A DNA stretch of 64,000 bases from Leptospiraceae bacterium (lineage in GTDB: Bacteria > Spirochaetota > Leptospiria > Leptospirales > Leptospiraceae). The translations under genes and the position numbers were made by a program. The notes under the pieces are model-generated. The model had not been told where the DNA came from. It made no database searches and worked only from the letters and a program-made list of their open reading frames with translations. The stretch's first letter is position 1; every line of letters begins with the position of its first letter. The stretch covers positions 320,942 to 384,941 of the forward strand of contig JADJFV010000005.1 of the NCBI GenBank assembly GCA_016708435.1, written 5' to 3'. Below, piece after piece: positions 44,427 through 53,709 of this stretch.

Positions 44427-47153
44427 TCAGCGTCTAGGTTTAATCCATAGATTTAACGCTCGCCAGAGAGATTCTGGTTCGACGGGCTTGGTGATATGAT
44501 CGTTCATCCCGGCATTCAGGCATCTTTCTTTTTCTTCGGGTAGCGCATTTGCGGTCATGGCTAGTATAGGTAGGTCAGAAAAGCGGGAATCCTGTCGAAT
44601 CTTTTGGGTCGCGGTGACTCCATCCATCACAGGCATTTGCATATCCATTAGAATGAGATCATAGGGCTTTTGATAGATCATTGCGATAGCAACTTCCCCA
44701 TTCTCTGCCAAATCAACTAGAAACCCGGCATCTTCCAACAATTCCTTTGCAATTTCCTGGTTGATTTCGTTGTCTTCTACGACTAGTAGGCTCGCTCCAG
44801 TGATTTTCGATACGTCAATTATTTCTTCGGGAATCTTAGATTCCTTGGAAGTCTCAGCTTGGGATTGATCTCCGCCAAATACTTTCGTGAAGCTATTAAA
44901 CAAAATGGAAGCCGTAAATGGTTTTAGAATTACATCATCAATTCCAACTGCAGGTGCGCTAAGAAGTAAATCCTCTCTCCAATACGCAGTAACCATGATT
45001 AATTTGGGTTCTTTAGTAAGTTTCATTTGTCGAATCATAGATGCCGCTTCGATTCCGTCCATCACTGGCATCTGCCAATCCATTAAAATTAGTTCATACG
45101 GGTTACCATTCTTGCTTGTCTCCGATACTGCTTCAATGGCAGCCTGTCCGGAGGAAACTTGGTCTACTTGAAATGACATGGACTCTAAAAGACCCACAAG
45201 CACAGTCCTTGCGTTTTCATTGTCATCCACCACAAGCAGATGTTTGTTTCGAAGATTTGGGTGTTGAACTGGTGTGGTATGACTTTGGCTTATTTTTTTA
45301 AGCCTTGTTGTGAACCAGAATTCAGAGCCTAACCCCGATTCAGAAATTACCCCGACCTCTCCGCCCATGAGCTCGGCTAGCTTTTTACTGATGGCAAGTC
45401 CTAAGCCTGTTCCTCCATACTTGCGAGTAGTGGAGTTATCTGCTTGTTGAAAGGACTGAAAGAGCTTGTTTTTTTGTTCTTCTGTGAGTCCTATGCCTGT
45501 ATCTTTCACGGATAATTTTAAAAGTAAATTGTCTTCTGCTTCTTCGATTTTAGAGACTCGAATGCTTACTTCCCCTTTCTCAGTAAATTTGATTGCATTC
45601 GATGCAAAATTGACAAGCACCTGTCCAAGGCGAAGCGGATCTCCCTGTGCGAGCATTGGAACATCGGGGGAGACATCGAATATAAGTTCCAGACCTTTCT
45701 CCAAAGCCTTTTCATGAAATAGACTGGAGATATTTTCTAGCACATGCTCCAAATTAAATTCAATGGACTCAATGTGAAATTTTCCTGCTTCAATTTTGGA
45801 AAAATCTAAAATATCATTGATGATTCCAAGTAGATGTTGACCGGAAGATTTAATCTTTCTAGTGTAATCTGCTTGTTTAAAATTCAAATCCGTCTTGGAT
45901 AGTAGATGACTGAGTCCGATGACCGCATTCAAAGGCGTTCTAATTTCATGGCTCATATTTGCTAGAAATTCTGACTTCATTCGCACCGCTTCCTCTGCAA
46001 TTTCTTTTGCTTTAAGCAGTGCTTTTTCGGATTCTGCCTTTTCTGTCATATCACTAAACCAAGCAAACGAGTATAAGGCTTTTCCGTCTTCGCCGACTAC
46101 TTCATTTCCGTAAACTATACAGGGGCATGGCTCTCCATTTGCCTTGAGAAGGTTTGTTTCTATTTGAAAGTTTCCGGTTAAATGGGAAATATCATGCGAT
46201 TCGAACAGTTCGCTAAACCTATGTCCAATTATATTGCCGAACTTTCCATCGAGTAAGTGGGACATGGCGCGATTGCATTCGATAATAATTCCCTTTTCAT
46301 TTACAATTACAAATCCTTGGCTCGTTGTGGCGAGTATAGATTCGATTCTCTTTTTTACATAAGAAATCTTAGAGCTAAAGAAGGTGAATAAAAATCCATT
46401 GATAATCAGTAAGACTGTCACGATGGATACGGCAATAGCTAAGACTGTAGGGCTTGTAGATTGAACGAGACTTGTGGTATTTGTCAGAGGTTTTTCCGGG
46501 ATAAAAAAAGCTGCTTCCATTGCAATGTAATGCATACTAGAAATGGCACCACCCATGATAATAGAGCCAACCAAGGAAGATAAAACCGAAGTGCGGCTGG
46601 ACATAGAATCAATAAAAACCTTTGCTCTTAGCGCAGAGATCGAAAGAAAAGCGGCTACGAATACGGATAGTCCAAAAAGTTTTAAGTCGTAGCGAAGGAT
46701 TCCATCTAGTCGGATTGCCGCCATACCGGAATAATGCATCGCACCAATACCTAGACCCATGACAATTCCTGCAAAAATCAATTTAACATTGCTTACATTT
46801 CGCCGAGAGTCAATGTCCAAAGCGACGCCTGCCGCCAAGACACCGGGGATCATCGACATTCCCGTAATTAGAGGATCGTAGCTGACTCCACAGTTCAAAT
46901 TAAAGGCAAGCATTCCGATAAAATGCATAGCCCAAACACCCGAGCCGAGAATGACTGCTCCGAGTGGAAGCCAGAGTTTGCGAGGGGCATTTTGCGAAAG
47001 CCGAGTCACCATTTCAAAGGCGCAAAAGGAAGCAAATACGGCGATGCAAACAGAAATCACTACCATGGAGTAATCATAGTGACTGCTATAGGCTCTTGCG
47101 ATTTCTTCTTTTGAGCTTAGGAAGAAAATCCCTAATTCTGCTAGAAGGGGCAT
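44427..47153 (-). CDS. MHYT-domain hybrid histidine kinase
   Basis: A 908-residue membrane kinase. Residues about 20-250 form a seven-segment MHYT sensor with MHFIGMLAF, MHYSGMAAI and MHYIAMEAA, thought to bind metal and sense diatomic gas. A PAS domain (about 275-390), HisKA with MSHEIRTPLN (phospho-His near 407), HATPase with DTGIGLTEEQ and GGTGLGLAISKK, and two receiver domains follow. The second receiver keeps its aspartate (LILMDMQMPVMDG); so does the first (LILMDWQMPVMDG). No HPt domain is attached; the divergent gene at 47348 supplies one. Signal flow would be from kinase to receiver to HPt. Confidence 0.92.
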   Translation of the reverse strand: MPLLAELGIFFLSSKEEIARAYSSHYDYSMVVISVCIAVFASFCAFEMVTRLSQNAPRKLWLPLGAVILGSGVWAMHFIGMLAFNLNCGVSYDPLITGMSMIPGVLAAGVALDIDSRRNVSNVKLIFAGIVMGLGIGAMHYSGMAAIRLDGILRYDLKLFGLSVFVAAFLSISALRAKVFIDSMSSRTSVLSSLVGSIIMGGAISSMHYIAMEAAFFIPEKPLTNTTSLVQSTSPTVLAIAVSIVTVLLIINGFLFTFFSSKISYVKKRIESILATTSQGFVIVNEKGIIIECNRAMSHLLDGKFGNIIGHRFSELFESHDISHLTGNFQIETNLLKANGEPCPCIVYGNEVVGEDGKALYSFAWFSDMTEKAESEKALLKAKEIAEEAVRMKSEFLANMSHEIRTPLNAVIGLSHLLSKTDLNFKQADYTRKIKSSGQHLLGIINDILDFSKIEAGKFHIESIEFNLEHVLENISSLFHEKALEKGLELIFDVSPDVPMLAQGDPLRLGQVLVNFASNAIKFTEKGEVSIRVSKIEEAEDNLLLKLSVKDTGIGLTEEQKNKLFQSFQQADNSTTRKYGGTGLGLAISKKLAELMGGEVGVISESGLGSEFWFTTRLKKISQSHTTPVQHPNLRNKHLLVVDDNENARTVLVGLLESMSFQVDQVSSGQAAIEAVSETSKNGNPYELILMDWQMPVMDGIEAASMIRQMKLTKEPKLIMVTAYWREDLLLSAPAVGIDDVILKPFTASILFNSFTKVFGGDQSQAETSKESKIPEEIIDVSKITGASLLVVEDNEINQEIAKELLEDAGFLVDLAENGEVAIAMIYQKPYDLILMDMQMPVMDGVTATQKIRQDSRFSDLPILAMTANALPEEKERCLNAGMNDHITKPVEPESLWRALNLWIKPRR

Positions 47154-47320
47154 GTTATAAGGAATCCTTGGTGGATTTTTGTATGATTGTTAGATTGATA
47201 ATACATTTTTCGTGTTACATTACAATGTTTTTTTACCCTATCTTAGAGAGTATATTCCTATTTTTAATAGATTCATTTACATGTAAATAAAAACTGTGAA
47301 TAGATAGGGTTTTCCGTAAA

Positions 47321-47329
47321 TGATATAAT
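47321..47329 (+). promoter_or_regulatory. Extended -10 promoter element
   Basis: TGATATAAT is an exact TGn-TATAAT extended -10 element, 19 bases before ATG 47348. The matching -35 region is weak, as extended -10 promoters allow. It would drive the REC-HPt / HD-GYP unit. Confidence 0.5.
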
Positions 47330-47347
47330 CCCTAAAGAGTAATTATT

Positions 47348-48457
47348 ATGTTAAATCTAGACCAAGAGTCTTTGCGAGAGTCTTATGTTTCCGAGTCAGA
47401 ACTGATTAGAGAAATGGATATGTCTTGCGTAAAAGGGGCAAGCATATTACTCGCGGAGGACAATGATATCAACCAGGAAATTCTCGTTGAATTAGTAACT
47501 GCTTTCGGACTCTTTATTGAAGTTGCCGAAAATGGAAAAACTGCACTCGACTTATTGAACCAAAGAAAGTTTGATCTCGTCCTAATGGATATGCAGATGC
47601 CAGTCCTGAACGGAACGGATGCGACAAGGGAAATTCGAAAAAATCCAATTTGGAAGAATCTTCCCATTATAGCTTTGACTGGAAATGCAAGGGAAGAAGA
47701 TCGCATTGCATGTATGGATGCAGGAATGAATGATTTTCTATTCAAACCAATTGATCCAGTGGAGCTTGGTAGAGTTTTTTTAAAATGGATTTCTCGCACC
47801 GGAAAAGAATTAATCATCTCCCAAAATAGACCGGAGACAGAATCTTCTCAAAAATCCTTTCTATCTAATATTAAAGGGCTCGATGTCGCTCTTGGTCTCA
47901 GTCGAGTCGTGGGAAACAAATCAGTTTATATTTCCATCCTGCGTAAATTCATTTCTGGGCGGAAGAATACAATGCCTCTTATCCGTCATTATCTTGAAAC
48001 AGATAACCAGGAAGAAGCATTGCGACTATTGCACACCATGAAGGGAATTGCCGGAAATATTGGAGCGATGCAAGTATTTGATCTTTCCTATGAGCTAGAA
48101 AATTCGCTTAAAAAAGAAAACAATCGAGAAGAAGTAGAAAGTAATTTACTCTCCCTAGAAACTTCTCTACAAGAATTAATCGAAGATTTGGAAAAAGCTC
48201 TACCTCCTGAGTATGAGTTTACCAAAATTCCTGTTGAGGAAAAGAGATTAAACAAAATCTGTGCGAACCTACTTCAATTGCTCCAAGATGATGATACAGC
48301 TGCTACTTATTTTTTAGAGGAATACAACGATTTACTTGCCTCTGCATTTTCTGAGGATTTTTCTAAGATAAAAGAAGCAACGAAATCCTATGAATTTGAA
48401 ATAGCAATCTCCGCTATAGAAAGGGCTCGTAAGTCAAGAAATCTAAGAGTCAGATAA
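47348..48457 (+). CDS. Response regulator with HPt domain
   Basis: A 369-residue protein. The receiver domain (about 28-150) has acidic pair AEDND, phospho-Asp in LVLMDMQMPVLNG, Thr in IALTGNA and Lys in FLFKPID. The HPt domain (about 175-270) has the phosphohistidine in LLHTMKGIAGNIG. A helical tail follows. The receiver closely resembles the second receiver of the divergent kinase. It probably relays phosphate between that kinase and the next gene. Start by ATG 47348; ATG 47414 (MDMSCVKG) is possible. Confidence 0.88.
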   Translation: MLNLDQESLRESYVSESELIREMDMSCVKGASILLAEDNDINQEILVELVTAFGLFIEVAENGKTALDLLNQRKFDLVLMDMQMPVLNGTDATREIRKNPIWKNLPIIALTGNAREEDRIACMDAGMNDFLFKPIDPVELGRVFLKWISRTGKELIISQNRPETESSQKSFLSNIKGLDVALGLSRVVGNKSVYISILRKFISGRKNTMPLIRHYLETDNQEEALRLLHTMKGIAGNIGAMQVFDLSYELENSLKKENNREEVESNLLSLETSLQELIEDLEKALPPEYEFTKIPVEEKRLNKICANLLQLLQDDDTAATYFLEEYNDLLASAFSEDFSKIKEATKSYEFEIAISAIERARKSRNLRVR

Positions 48458-48474
48458 AGTAAGAGGGTTTGTCA

Positions 48475-49617
48475 ATGAACAATCTATTAGCACTAAATCA
48501 TATACCAACCATTCTTGTGACGGATGACACGCCGGAGAATATAACACTAGTCAGTGCTATTTTCAAAGACTCTTTTAAAGTAAAGGCTGCAACTACAGGA
48601 GAAAAAGCACTTCGCATTGCTAGAAATGATCCTTTTATTGATTTAATCCTTCTCGACATTGTAATGCCAAACATGGATGGTTATGAAGTTTGCAAACAAC
48701 TTAAAGCAGATGAGAGAACGAAGAATATTCCAGTTATCTTTTTAACATCTAAAACAGATTTAGAAGATGAAAAGCATGGATTAGATTTAGGAGCTGTGGA
48801 TTATATTTTTAAGCCACTCAGTCCACCTATAATCAAAGCAAAAGTCATCACGCATATCAATCTAAAATCGGTCACTGATTTTCTACGAGATGAGAATGCA
48901 TTCTTAGAACAAGAAGTCCAAAGGCGCACCCAGGAGATTCAAGCCATTCAAGAAGTTTCTATTCTCGCACTTGCTTCTCTTGCGGAAACAAGGGACAAGG
49001 ATACAGGCAATCATTTGCGAAGGACTCAATTGTATGTAGGGGCACTGGCGAAAGCTTTAAAACGAAATCCTCGTTTTCAGGAATTTTTGACGGATTCCAA
49101 TATTTCTCTGTTATTCAAATCGGCTCCCTTGCATGATATTGGAAAAGTAGGTATTCCAGATAGGATTCTATTGAAGCCCGATCGTTTGGATAAAACTGAA
49201 TTTGAAATCATGAAGACTCATTCTATCCAGGGTAGAGAAGCAATCGAGCGAGCGGAAAATTCTCTCGGTATTAGTATGGAGTTTTTGAATATTGCGAAGG
49301 ATATAGTATTGTATCATCATGAGAAATGGGATGGTAGTGGATATCCAGAAGGACTCACAAGAAATGAGATTCCCATTCCCGCTCGTATTATGGCATTGGC
49401 AGATGTATATGATGCTTTGATTTGTCATCGGGTATATAAGAAACCGATGTCTCATGAAGAAGCTGCGAGTATTATCTTAGAGGGTAGAGGAGTTCATTTT
49501 GATCCAGAGATTGTAGATGCTTTCATTCGAGTGCAGGATGAATTCAGAAGAATCGCAAACAGCTATAAAGATTCAGAAGGAATCGAAGAGAAACTCGTGA
49601 GCCTCGAAAGATCCTAA
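48475..49617 (+). CDS. Response regulator with HD-GYP domain (c-di-GMP phosphodiesterase)
   Basis: A 380-residue protein. The receiver (about 10-130) has TDDT, phospho-Asp in LILLDIVMPNMDGYE and Lys in FKPLSPP. The HD-GYP domain (about 160-365) has HDIGKVGIPD, HSIQGREAIE, HHEKWDGSGYP and ADVYDAL, so all metal ligands and the GYP motif are intact and c-di-GMP hydrolysis is expected. ATG 48475 is preceded by GAGGG at proper spacing; the TTG at 48469 is not used. It follows the REC-HPt gene by 17 bases, so the pair is one unit. Confidence 0.93.
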   Translation: MNNLLALNHIPTILVTDDTPENITLVSAIFKDSFKVKAATTGEKALRIARNDPFIDLILLDIVMPNMDGYEVCKQLKADERTKNIPVIFLTSKTDLEDEKHGLDLGAVDYIFKPLSPPIIKAKVITHINLKSVTDFLRDENAFLEQEVQRRTQEIQAIQEVSILALASLAETRDKDTGNHLRRTQLYVGALAKALKRNPRFQEFLTDSNISLLFKSAPLHDIGKVGIPDRILLKPDRLDKTEFEIMKTHSIQGREAIERAENSLGISMEFLNIAKDIVLYHHEKWDGSGYPEGLTRNEIPIPARIMALADVYDALICHRVYKKPMSHEEAASIILEGRGVHFDPEIVDAFIRVQDEFRRIANSYKDSEGIEEKLVSLERS

Positions 49618-49723
49618 GCATTGAATCTGCCTAATTTCTGAATGAAAGAAAAAAGCAATTTTACTTGACGAATTTCAATTCATTAGGCGCTGTATTTAAT
49701 ATCTTATACACAGAGTTTTAGTC

Positions 49724-50881
49724 ATAGCAATCTTCAATAAAAAAACATTCATCCTTATTGCCGGCGTCATCGTCTTCAGCCTTTTGGTTTCGGGCGGAAT
49801 CATTCTTACCAAGCGTCAGTTTAATAGGACAAAGATCGATAAAAAGTTAGCAAAACCAAGTCCGATAACCTTTTTACTTTGTGGGTTTGCAGAGAATAAA
49901 GATTTAAGCATTAGTCTACTCGTAACTCTTTTTCCTACCGAGAGAAAAGCCGCGCTCTTCTTTTTAAATCCACTCATTAGCTTTGAAGAAAACAAAATTG
50001 AAAAGCTTGGATCCGATACTGTGAGTCTTCTTACTAAAGAATTGGAAACAATTACGAATCACAAGATAGACTACAATCTTTCTATTTCAGAGAAGAATTT
50101 TATCCGTATCATTGACATTCTCGGCGGACTGCCTGTTTACTTTGATCCAATTCTTGTTCGTAAAAAGGGAGACAACTACCAGCGTCGAGTAGGAGAGTAT
50201 AATCTTTCCGGCGAAGAAGTAGCTGATTTTTTACAATTAAAGAATCCTGATAATCCAACAGATTATTTAGAGCGCCTTTGGAGTCATGAAACGATTACAC
50301 TTATTTTGTATGATCGTTTACGCCAGATTCAAAAAAGTATTAAGAAAGAATGGATTGTTTTGTTTGCCAGTTTCTTTGATACAGATTTACTTCCGGAAGA
50401 ATTTATCTCTCTATTTACTTATCTGCGGGAAGGGCATATGATTCTTTATGTTTCCGAAATGCCGGCAGAGCCTGCGACTATTTTAGAAGGTAAGGTTAAG
50501 AAAACCCAGCTTAGAGTAAAAGAAGAAGTAGCAAGCATTGCTTACAGTAAATTTGAATCTGATTTAAGATCAGAAGATTTTGCGGATGGTGAGTTTGCAC
50601 GCACAGAGATTCTTAACGGAACAGAAATCAATGGACTTGCCAAACAAGTCAAATCACTCTTAAACGAAAAGAGAATTAAAGTCCTTTCGACAGATAATGC
50701 GTGGACTCTAAACCAAGCAAATACAATCATCATAGATCGTTCTGGAAACCCGGAATACTCTCATAAAATAGCCGATATACTCGGAACAAAAAATATCAAA
50801 CATATCATTGACAAAGAGGTTGGTTTAGATACCACCATCATTCTAGGAGAAGATTTTGAAATCAAACCAGGCAAAAAGTAA
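49724..50881 (+). CDS. LytR-CpsA-Psr-like protein with LytR C-terminal domain
   Basis: Residues from about 35 onward match a divergent LCP domain (LLVTLFPTERKAALFFLNP, IDILGGLPVYFDP, EVADFLQLKNPDNP), followed by a LytR_C-like end (ARTEILNGTEINGLAKQV). The N-terminus carries a membrane segment (KTFILIAGVIVFSLLVSGG). LCP proteins attach polymers to the wall or act in envelope assembly. No ATG, GTG or TTG lies between the upstream stop and TTG 49784, which would cut the membrane segment; ATA 49724 is the most sensible codon for a full segment. It overlaps rsfS by 26 bases, the order known in spirochaetes. Confidence 0.7.
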   Translation: MAIFNKKTFILIAGVIVFSLLVSGGIILTKRQFNRTKIDKKLAKPSPITFLLCGFAENKDLSISLLVTLFPTERKAALFFLNPLISFEENKIEKLGSDTVSLLTKELETITNHKIDYNLSISEKNFIRIIDILGGLPVYFDPILVRKKGDNYQRRVGEYNLSGEEVADFLQLKNPDNPTDYLERLWSHETITLILYDRLRQIQKSIKKEWIVLFASFFDTDLLPEEFISLFTYLREGHMILYVSEMPAEPATILEGKVKKTQLRVKEEVASIAYSKFESDLRSEDFADGEFARTEILNGTEINGLAKQVKSLLNEKRIKVLSTDNAWTLNQANTIIIDRSGNPEYSHKIADILGTKNIKHIIDKEVGLDTTIILGEDFEIKPGKK

Positions 50882-51401
50882 AAAGACAAAAACCGAGACT
50901 GCACCCGAATTAGAAACTATTATTCCCAAAGAAAAAAAAGCAACCAAGGCAAAGAAGACTACTGTTAAGAAAACGAATTTAGAAGAAAAGCTTTCTGATA
51001 TTCCGCTCAAAGAAAAAAAAGCTCCTAAAGCAAAAGAGAAACTTACCATCAGTCCAGAGACTAAGAAAATCCTCAAAGAGATTATCAGCCTTCTGAAAGA
51101 AAAGAAATGTGAAGATATTGTTGTGATGAACTTGGAAGAGGTTAATTCGTATTTGTCTTTATTTGTAATTGCTACTGTTGCAAGCCATACACAGGGTAGG
51201 GCGGCGGCTCGTGATTTAGAAAAGAAGATGAAGCCTTATAAACTAGGTGCCGGGAATATGGAAAAGAAAAGCATCCCGACAGAATCAGGATGGACTTTGC
51301 TTGATTTGGGCGAGATAGTAGTTCATATCATGACAGCAGAAACACGCGCGTATTATGATTTGGATAAACTATGGGGTGATGCGAAAAGAGTAACTCTTTA
51401 G
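50856..51401 (+). CDS. rsfS: Ribosomal silencing factor RsfS
   Basis: Binds ribosomal protein uL14 and blocks subunit joining. The C-terminal 110 residues are the RsfS/Iojap domain: CEDIVVMNLEEVNSYLSLFV, RAAARDLEKKMK, SGWTLLDLGEIVVHIM and RAYYDLDKLWGDA. A lysine-rich N-terminal extension of about 65 residues is unusual against the normal 105-120 residues and may be disordered. The start is a TTG within the upstream gene; a later start would remove part of the extension. Convergent with sufT, overlapping by four bases. Confidence 0.9.
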   Translation: MKSNQAKSKKTKTETAPELETIIPKEKKATKAKKTTVKKTNLEEKLSDIPLKEKKAPKAKEKLTISPETKKILKEIISLLKEKKCEDIVVMNLEEVNSYLSLFVIATVASHTQGRAAARDLEKKMKPYKLGAGNMEKKSIPTESGWTLLDLGEIVVHIMTAETRAYYDLDKLWGDAKRVTL

Positions 51402-51721
51402 TCGTAGATACCTAGTTGCATCTTTGCATCCTCTGATGCCATTAGCCGCGGATCCCATTTTGGAGTCCAAACGATTTCAACGTTTGCATCTTTGATTCCT
51501 TCTACTTGGAGCGCGGCAGACAATACCTGTGATTTTAGAGAAGGACCTGCAGGACAAGCCATACTTGTGAAGGTCATCTTCACATTAGCTTCATTGTTTT
51601 CATTTACCTTTATATCATAGATAAGACCTAGTTCCATAATGGAGATAAATAGCTCCGGGTCTTCGACTGGTAGTATTGCCTCGTATATAGCTTTCTCTAA
51701 ATCGTTTCTTAATTCTTCCAT
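51398..51721 (-). CDS. sufT: SufT / MIP18-family Fe-S assembly protein
   Basis: A 107-residue DUF59 protein: AILPVEDPELFISIMELGLIY, MTFTSMACPAGPSL with the conserved cysteine, and VEIVWTPKWDPRLMA. SufT-type proteins help mature Fe-S proteins. It is the last gene of the suf cluster on this strand, 13 bases after sufU. AGGAG precedes the ATG at close to ideal spacing. Paa-D-like function is the alternative; position in the suf operon favours SufT. Confidence 0.85.
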   Translation of the reverse strand: MEELRNDLEKAIYEAILPVEDPELFISIMELGLIYDIKVNENNEANVKMTFTSMACPAGPSLKSQVLSAALQVEGIKDANVEIVWTPKWDPRLMASEDAKMQLGIYD

Positions 51722-51734
51722 CGCAAACTCCTGA

Positions 51735-52160
51735 TTATCCCTTTAGGGCTTTGTCTAACGTATTCCAAGAAAGCACAGCGCATTTGACTCTAACGGGATA
51801 TTTTTTTACTCCGTTTAATGCTTCTAAATCAGCTTCATCATCAGAATACTCGGGAGTCTTGTCTTCTAGGATCATTCCTTTGAATTTTTCGATTAAAGCA
51901 AATGCTTCTGTTTTTGTTTTGCCTTGAATGAGTTCTGTCATCATAGAGCCGGAGGCTTGTGAAATCGAGCATCCTTTTCCTTGAAAGCTTGCTTCTTTGA
52001 TAACATCCCCTTCGAAGGAAATATATAATTCGAACTCATCTCCGCAGAGAGGGTTGACTCCTCTTTCGTGAATCGTTGCATTTGCTAGAACATAATAATT
52101 TCTAGGATGTTCATAGTGATCTAGTATTACTTCTTTGTAAAGTTCATCGCTTAACGACAC
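51735..52160 (-). CDS. sufU: SufU-type Fe-S scaffold / sulfur acceptor
   Basis: A 141-residue IscU-fold protein. The three cysteines lie in NPLCGDEF, GKGCSIS and RVKCAVLSWNTL, and the insertion before the third cysteine (KYPVRVKC) marks SufU, not IscU. It takes sulfur from SufS through zinc-ligand exchange. The start is GTG 52160, 17 bases inside the end of sufS; the TTG at 52166 is alternative. Its place between sufS and sufT fits the pathway. Confidence 0.9.
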   Translation of the reverse strand: MSLSDELYKEVILDHYEHPRNYYVLANATIHERGVNPLCGDEFELYISFEGDVIKEASFQGKGCSISQASGSMMTELIQGKTKTEAFALIEKFKGMILEDKTPEYSDDEADLEALNGVKKYPVRVKCAVLSWNTLDKALKG

Positions 52161-53385
52161 GGGCAAAAATCTCCATTACTTTTTTTAGTCCTTCTACTAA
52201 CGCATCTACATCTTCACGAGTATTGTATAAATAAAAACTAGCTCGGCAAGTTCCTGCAATTCCCATCTTCTTCATATAAGGCTGACAGCAATGATGTCCA
52301 ACTCGAATCGCAATTCCTTGCTCATCTAGGATCGAACCAACATCATGCGCATGGACTCCATCCACGTTAAACGAAACAACTCCGCCTCTATGGGTTAAAT
52401 CTTTTGTTCCGTAAAGAGTAAGTCCACCTAAGTCTTCTAATCTTTCGAGCGCATACTTTAATAAATCTGCTTCGTGGGCGTGTATGTTTTCCATACCGAC
52501 TGCATTTAAATAATCAATCGCATGTGCAAATGCAATTCCACCTGCAATATGAGGAGTGCCTGCTTCTAGTCTTGCGGGTAAATCAGCGTATGTGGACCAA
52601 TCTTTTGTTACCTCAGAAATCATATCTCCACCACCCATCCAAGGCGGCATGTTTTCTAGGATATGCTCTTTGCCGTAAAGAATTCCAAGTCCAGTAGGAC
52701 CGAGCATCTTATGAGCTGAGAATACATAGAAGTCTACGTCCAAGTCTTTTACACTTGTCTTGATATGGGAAGCTCCCTGTGCTCCGTCTAACAGGAATAA
52801 GGCGCCAACAGAATGAGCTTTTTCAATGAGTGGCTTTATATCATGAATCGTTCCTGTCGCATTCGACATTTGAGAGCAGGCTACTAATTTGGTTCTGTAG
52901 TTGATGATTGTATCGATGTTTGTCAGATCAAGTGTGGAATCTTCATTTAAAGGAATGAATTTTAACACTGCCCCTTTTTCTAAAGCGAGCATTTGCCAGG
53001 GAACAATATTCGAGTGATGCTCTAATTCGTTTAGAACAATTTCATCGCCGCGGTTAATATTGGCTCGTCCCCAAGTCTGTGCTACAAGGTTAATACTCTC
53101 TGTCGCATTACGCGTGTAAATCGCTATCTTGGCACATCTTGCACCTATAAAGTCTGCCACTTTAATTCTAGTCTTTTCGTATAATTCTGTGGCGTGTTGG
53201 GAAAGATAATAAACACCTCTATGTATATTTGCATTTTCTTCTTTGTAGTATTTCTCGATTGCATCGATGACTTGAAACGGTTTTTGTGAGCTAGCTGCAC
53301 TGTCGAGGAATACGAGCGGTTTGCCGTTCATCGTAGTATTTAGAATAGGGAAATCTGTTCTTAATCTGTAGGGGTCTAGGCTCAT
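52144..53385 (-). CDS. sufS: Cysteine desulfurase SufS
   Basis: PLP enzyme that releases sulfur from cysteine for cluster assembly. The 413-residue protein has the substrate region FLDSAASSQKP, PLP Lys in FSAHKMLGPTG, and the active-site loop IAIRVGHHCCQPYM with the catalytic cysteine (group II). The frame is open from 53400, but ATG 53385 follows GAGG at proper spacing and gives MSLDPYRLR, the usual N-terminus. It starts five bases after the Rieske gene stop. Confidence 0.95.
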   Translation of the reverse strand: MSLDPYRLRTDFPILNTTMNGKPLVFLDSAASSQKPFQVIDAIEKYYKEENANIHRGVYYLSQHATELYEKTRIKVADFIGARCAKIAIYTRNATESINLVAQTWGRANINRGDEIVLNELEHHSNIVPWQMLALEKGAVLKFIPLNEDSTLDLTNIDTIINYRTKLVACSQMSNATGTIHDIKPLIEKAHSVGALFLLDGAQGASHIKTSVKDLDVDFYVFSAHKMLGPTGLGILYGKEHILENMPPWMGGGDMISEVTKDWSTYADLPARLEAGTPHIAGGIAFAHAIDYLNAVGMENIHAHEADLLKYALERLEDLGGLTLYGTKDLTHRGGVVSFNVDGVHAHDVGSILDEQGIAIRVGHHCCQPYMKKMGIAGTCRASFYLYNTREDVDALVEGLKKVMEIFARVVKR

Positions 53386-53389
53386 ATTT

Positions 53390-53698
53390 TTAATCCTCAA
53401 TTTCTACTTCAATGTCATCACCGATAATTCTAGTTGGGTAGGTTGTTAAATCTTCTGTTGCAGGCATACACATAGCTTTGCCAGATGTTAATTCAAACTT
53501 AGCAAAATGTCTCGGGCAAACAATGCATCCATTCTCAATTTTTCCATGGGAAATGGCTTCTCCATCGTGAGTGCATACATCTTCAAATGCAATTACTTTG
53601 CCGTCAATTTTAGTCAATGCAATGCTTGCATATTTAGTATCGACTACTTTGATTTGACCTTCATTCACTTCACTTTGTTTAGCTAACTTTTTATACAT
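53390..53698 (-). CDS. Rieske-type [2Fe-2S] ferredoxin
   Basis: A 102-residue soluble Rieske domain: ligands Cys-Thr-His in VCTHDGEAI and Cys-Pro-Arg-His in IVCPRHFAKF. Such proteins normally feed electrons to dioxygenases. Here it is inside the suf cluster, between sufD and sufS, where similar Rieske proteins are known in some operons; an electron-donor role during assembly is inferred only. Confidence 0.88.
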   Translation of the reverse strand: MYKKLAKQSEVNEGQIKVVDTKYASIALTKIDGKVIAFEDVCTHDGEAISHGKIENGCIVCPRHFAKFELTSGKAMCMPATEDLTTYPTRIIGDDIEVEIED

Positions 53699-53709
53699 AC
53701 GTAAATACT

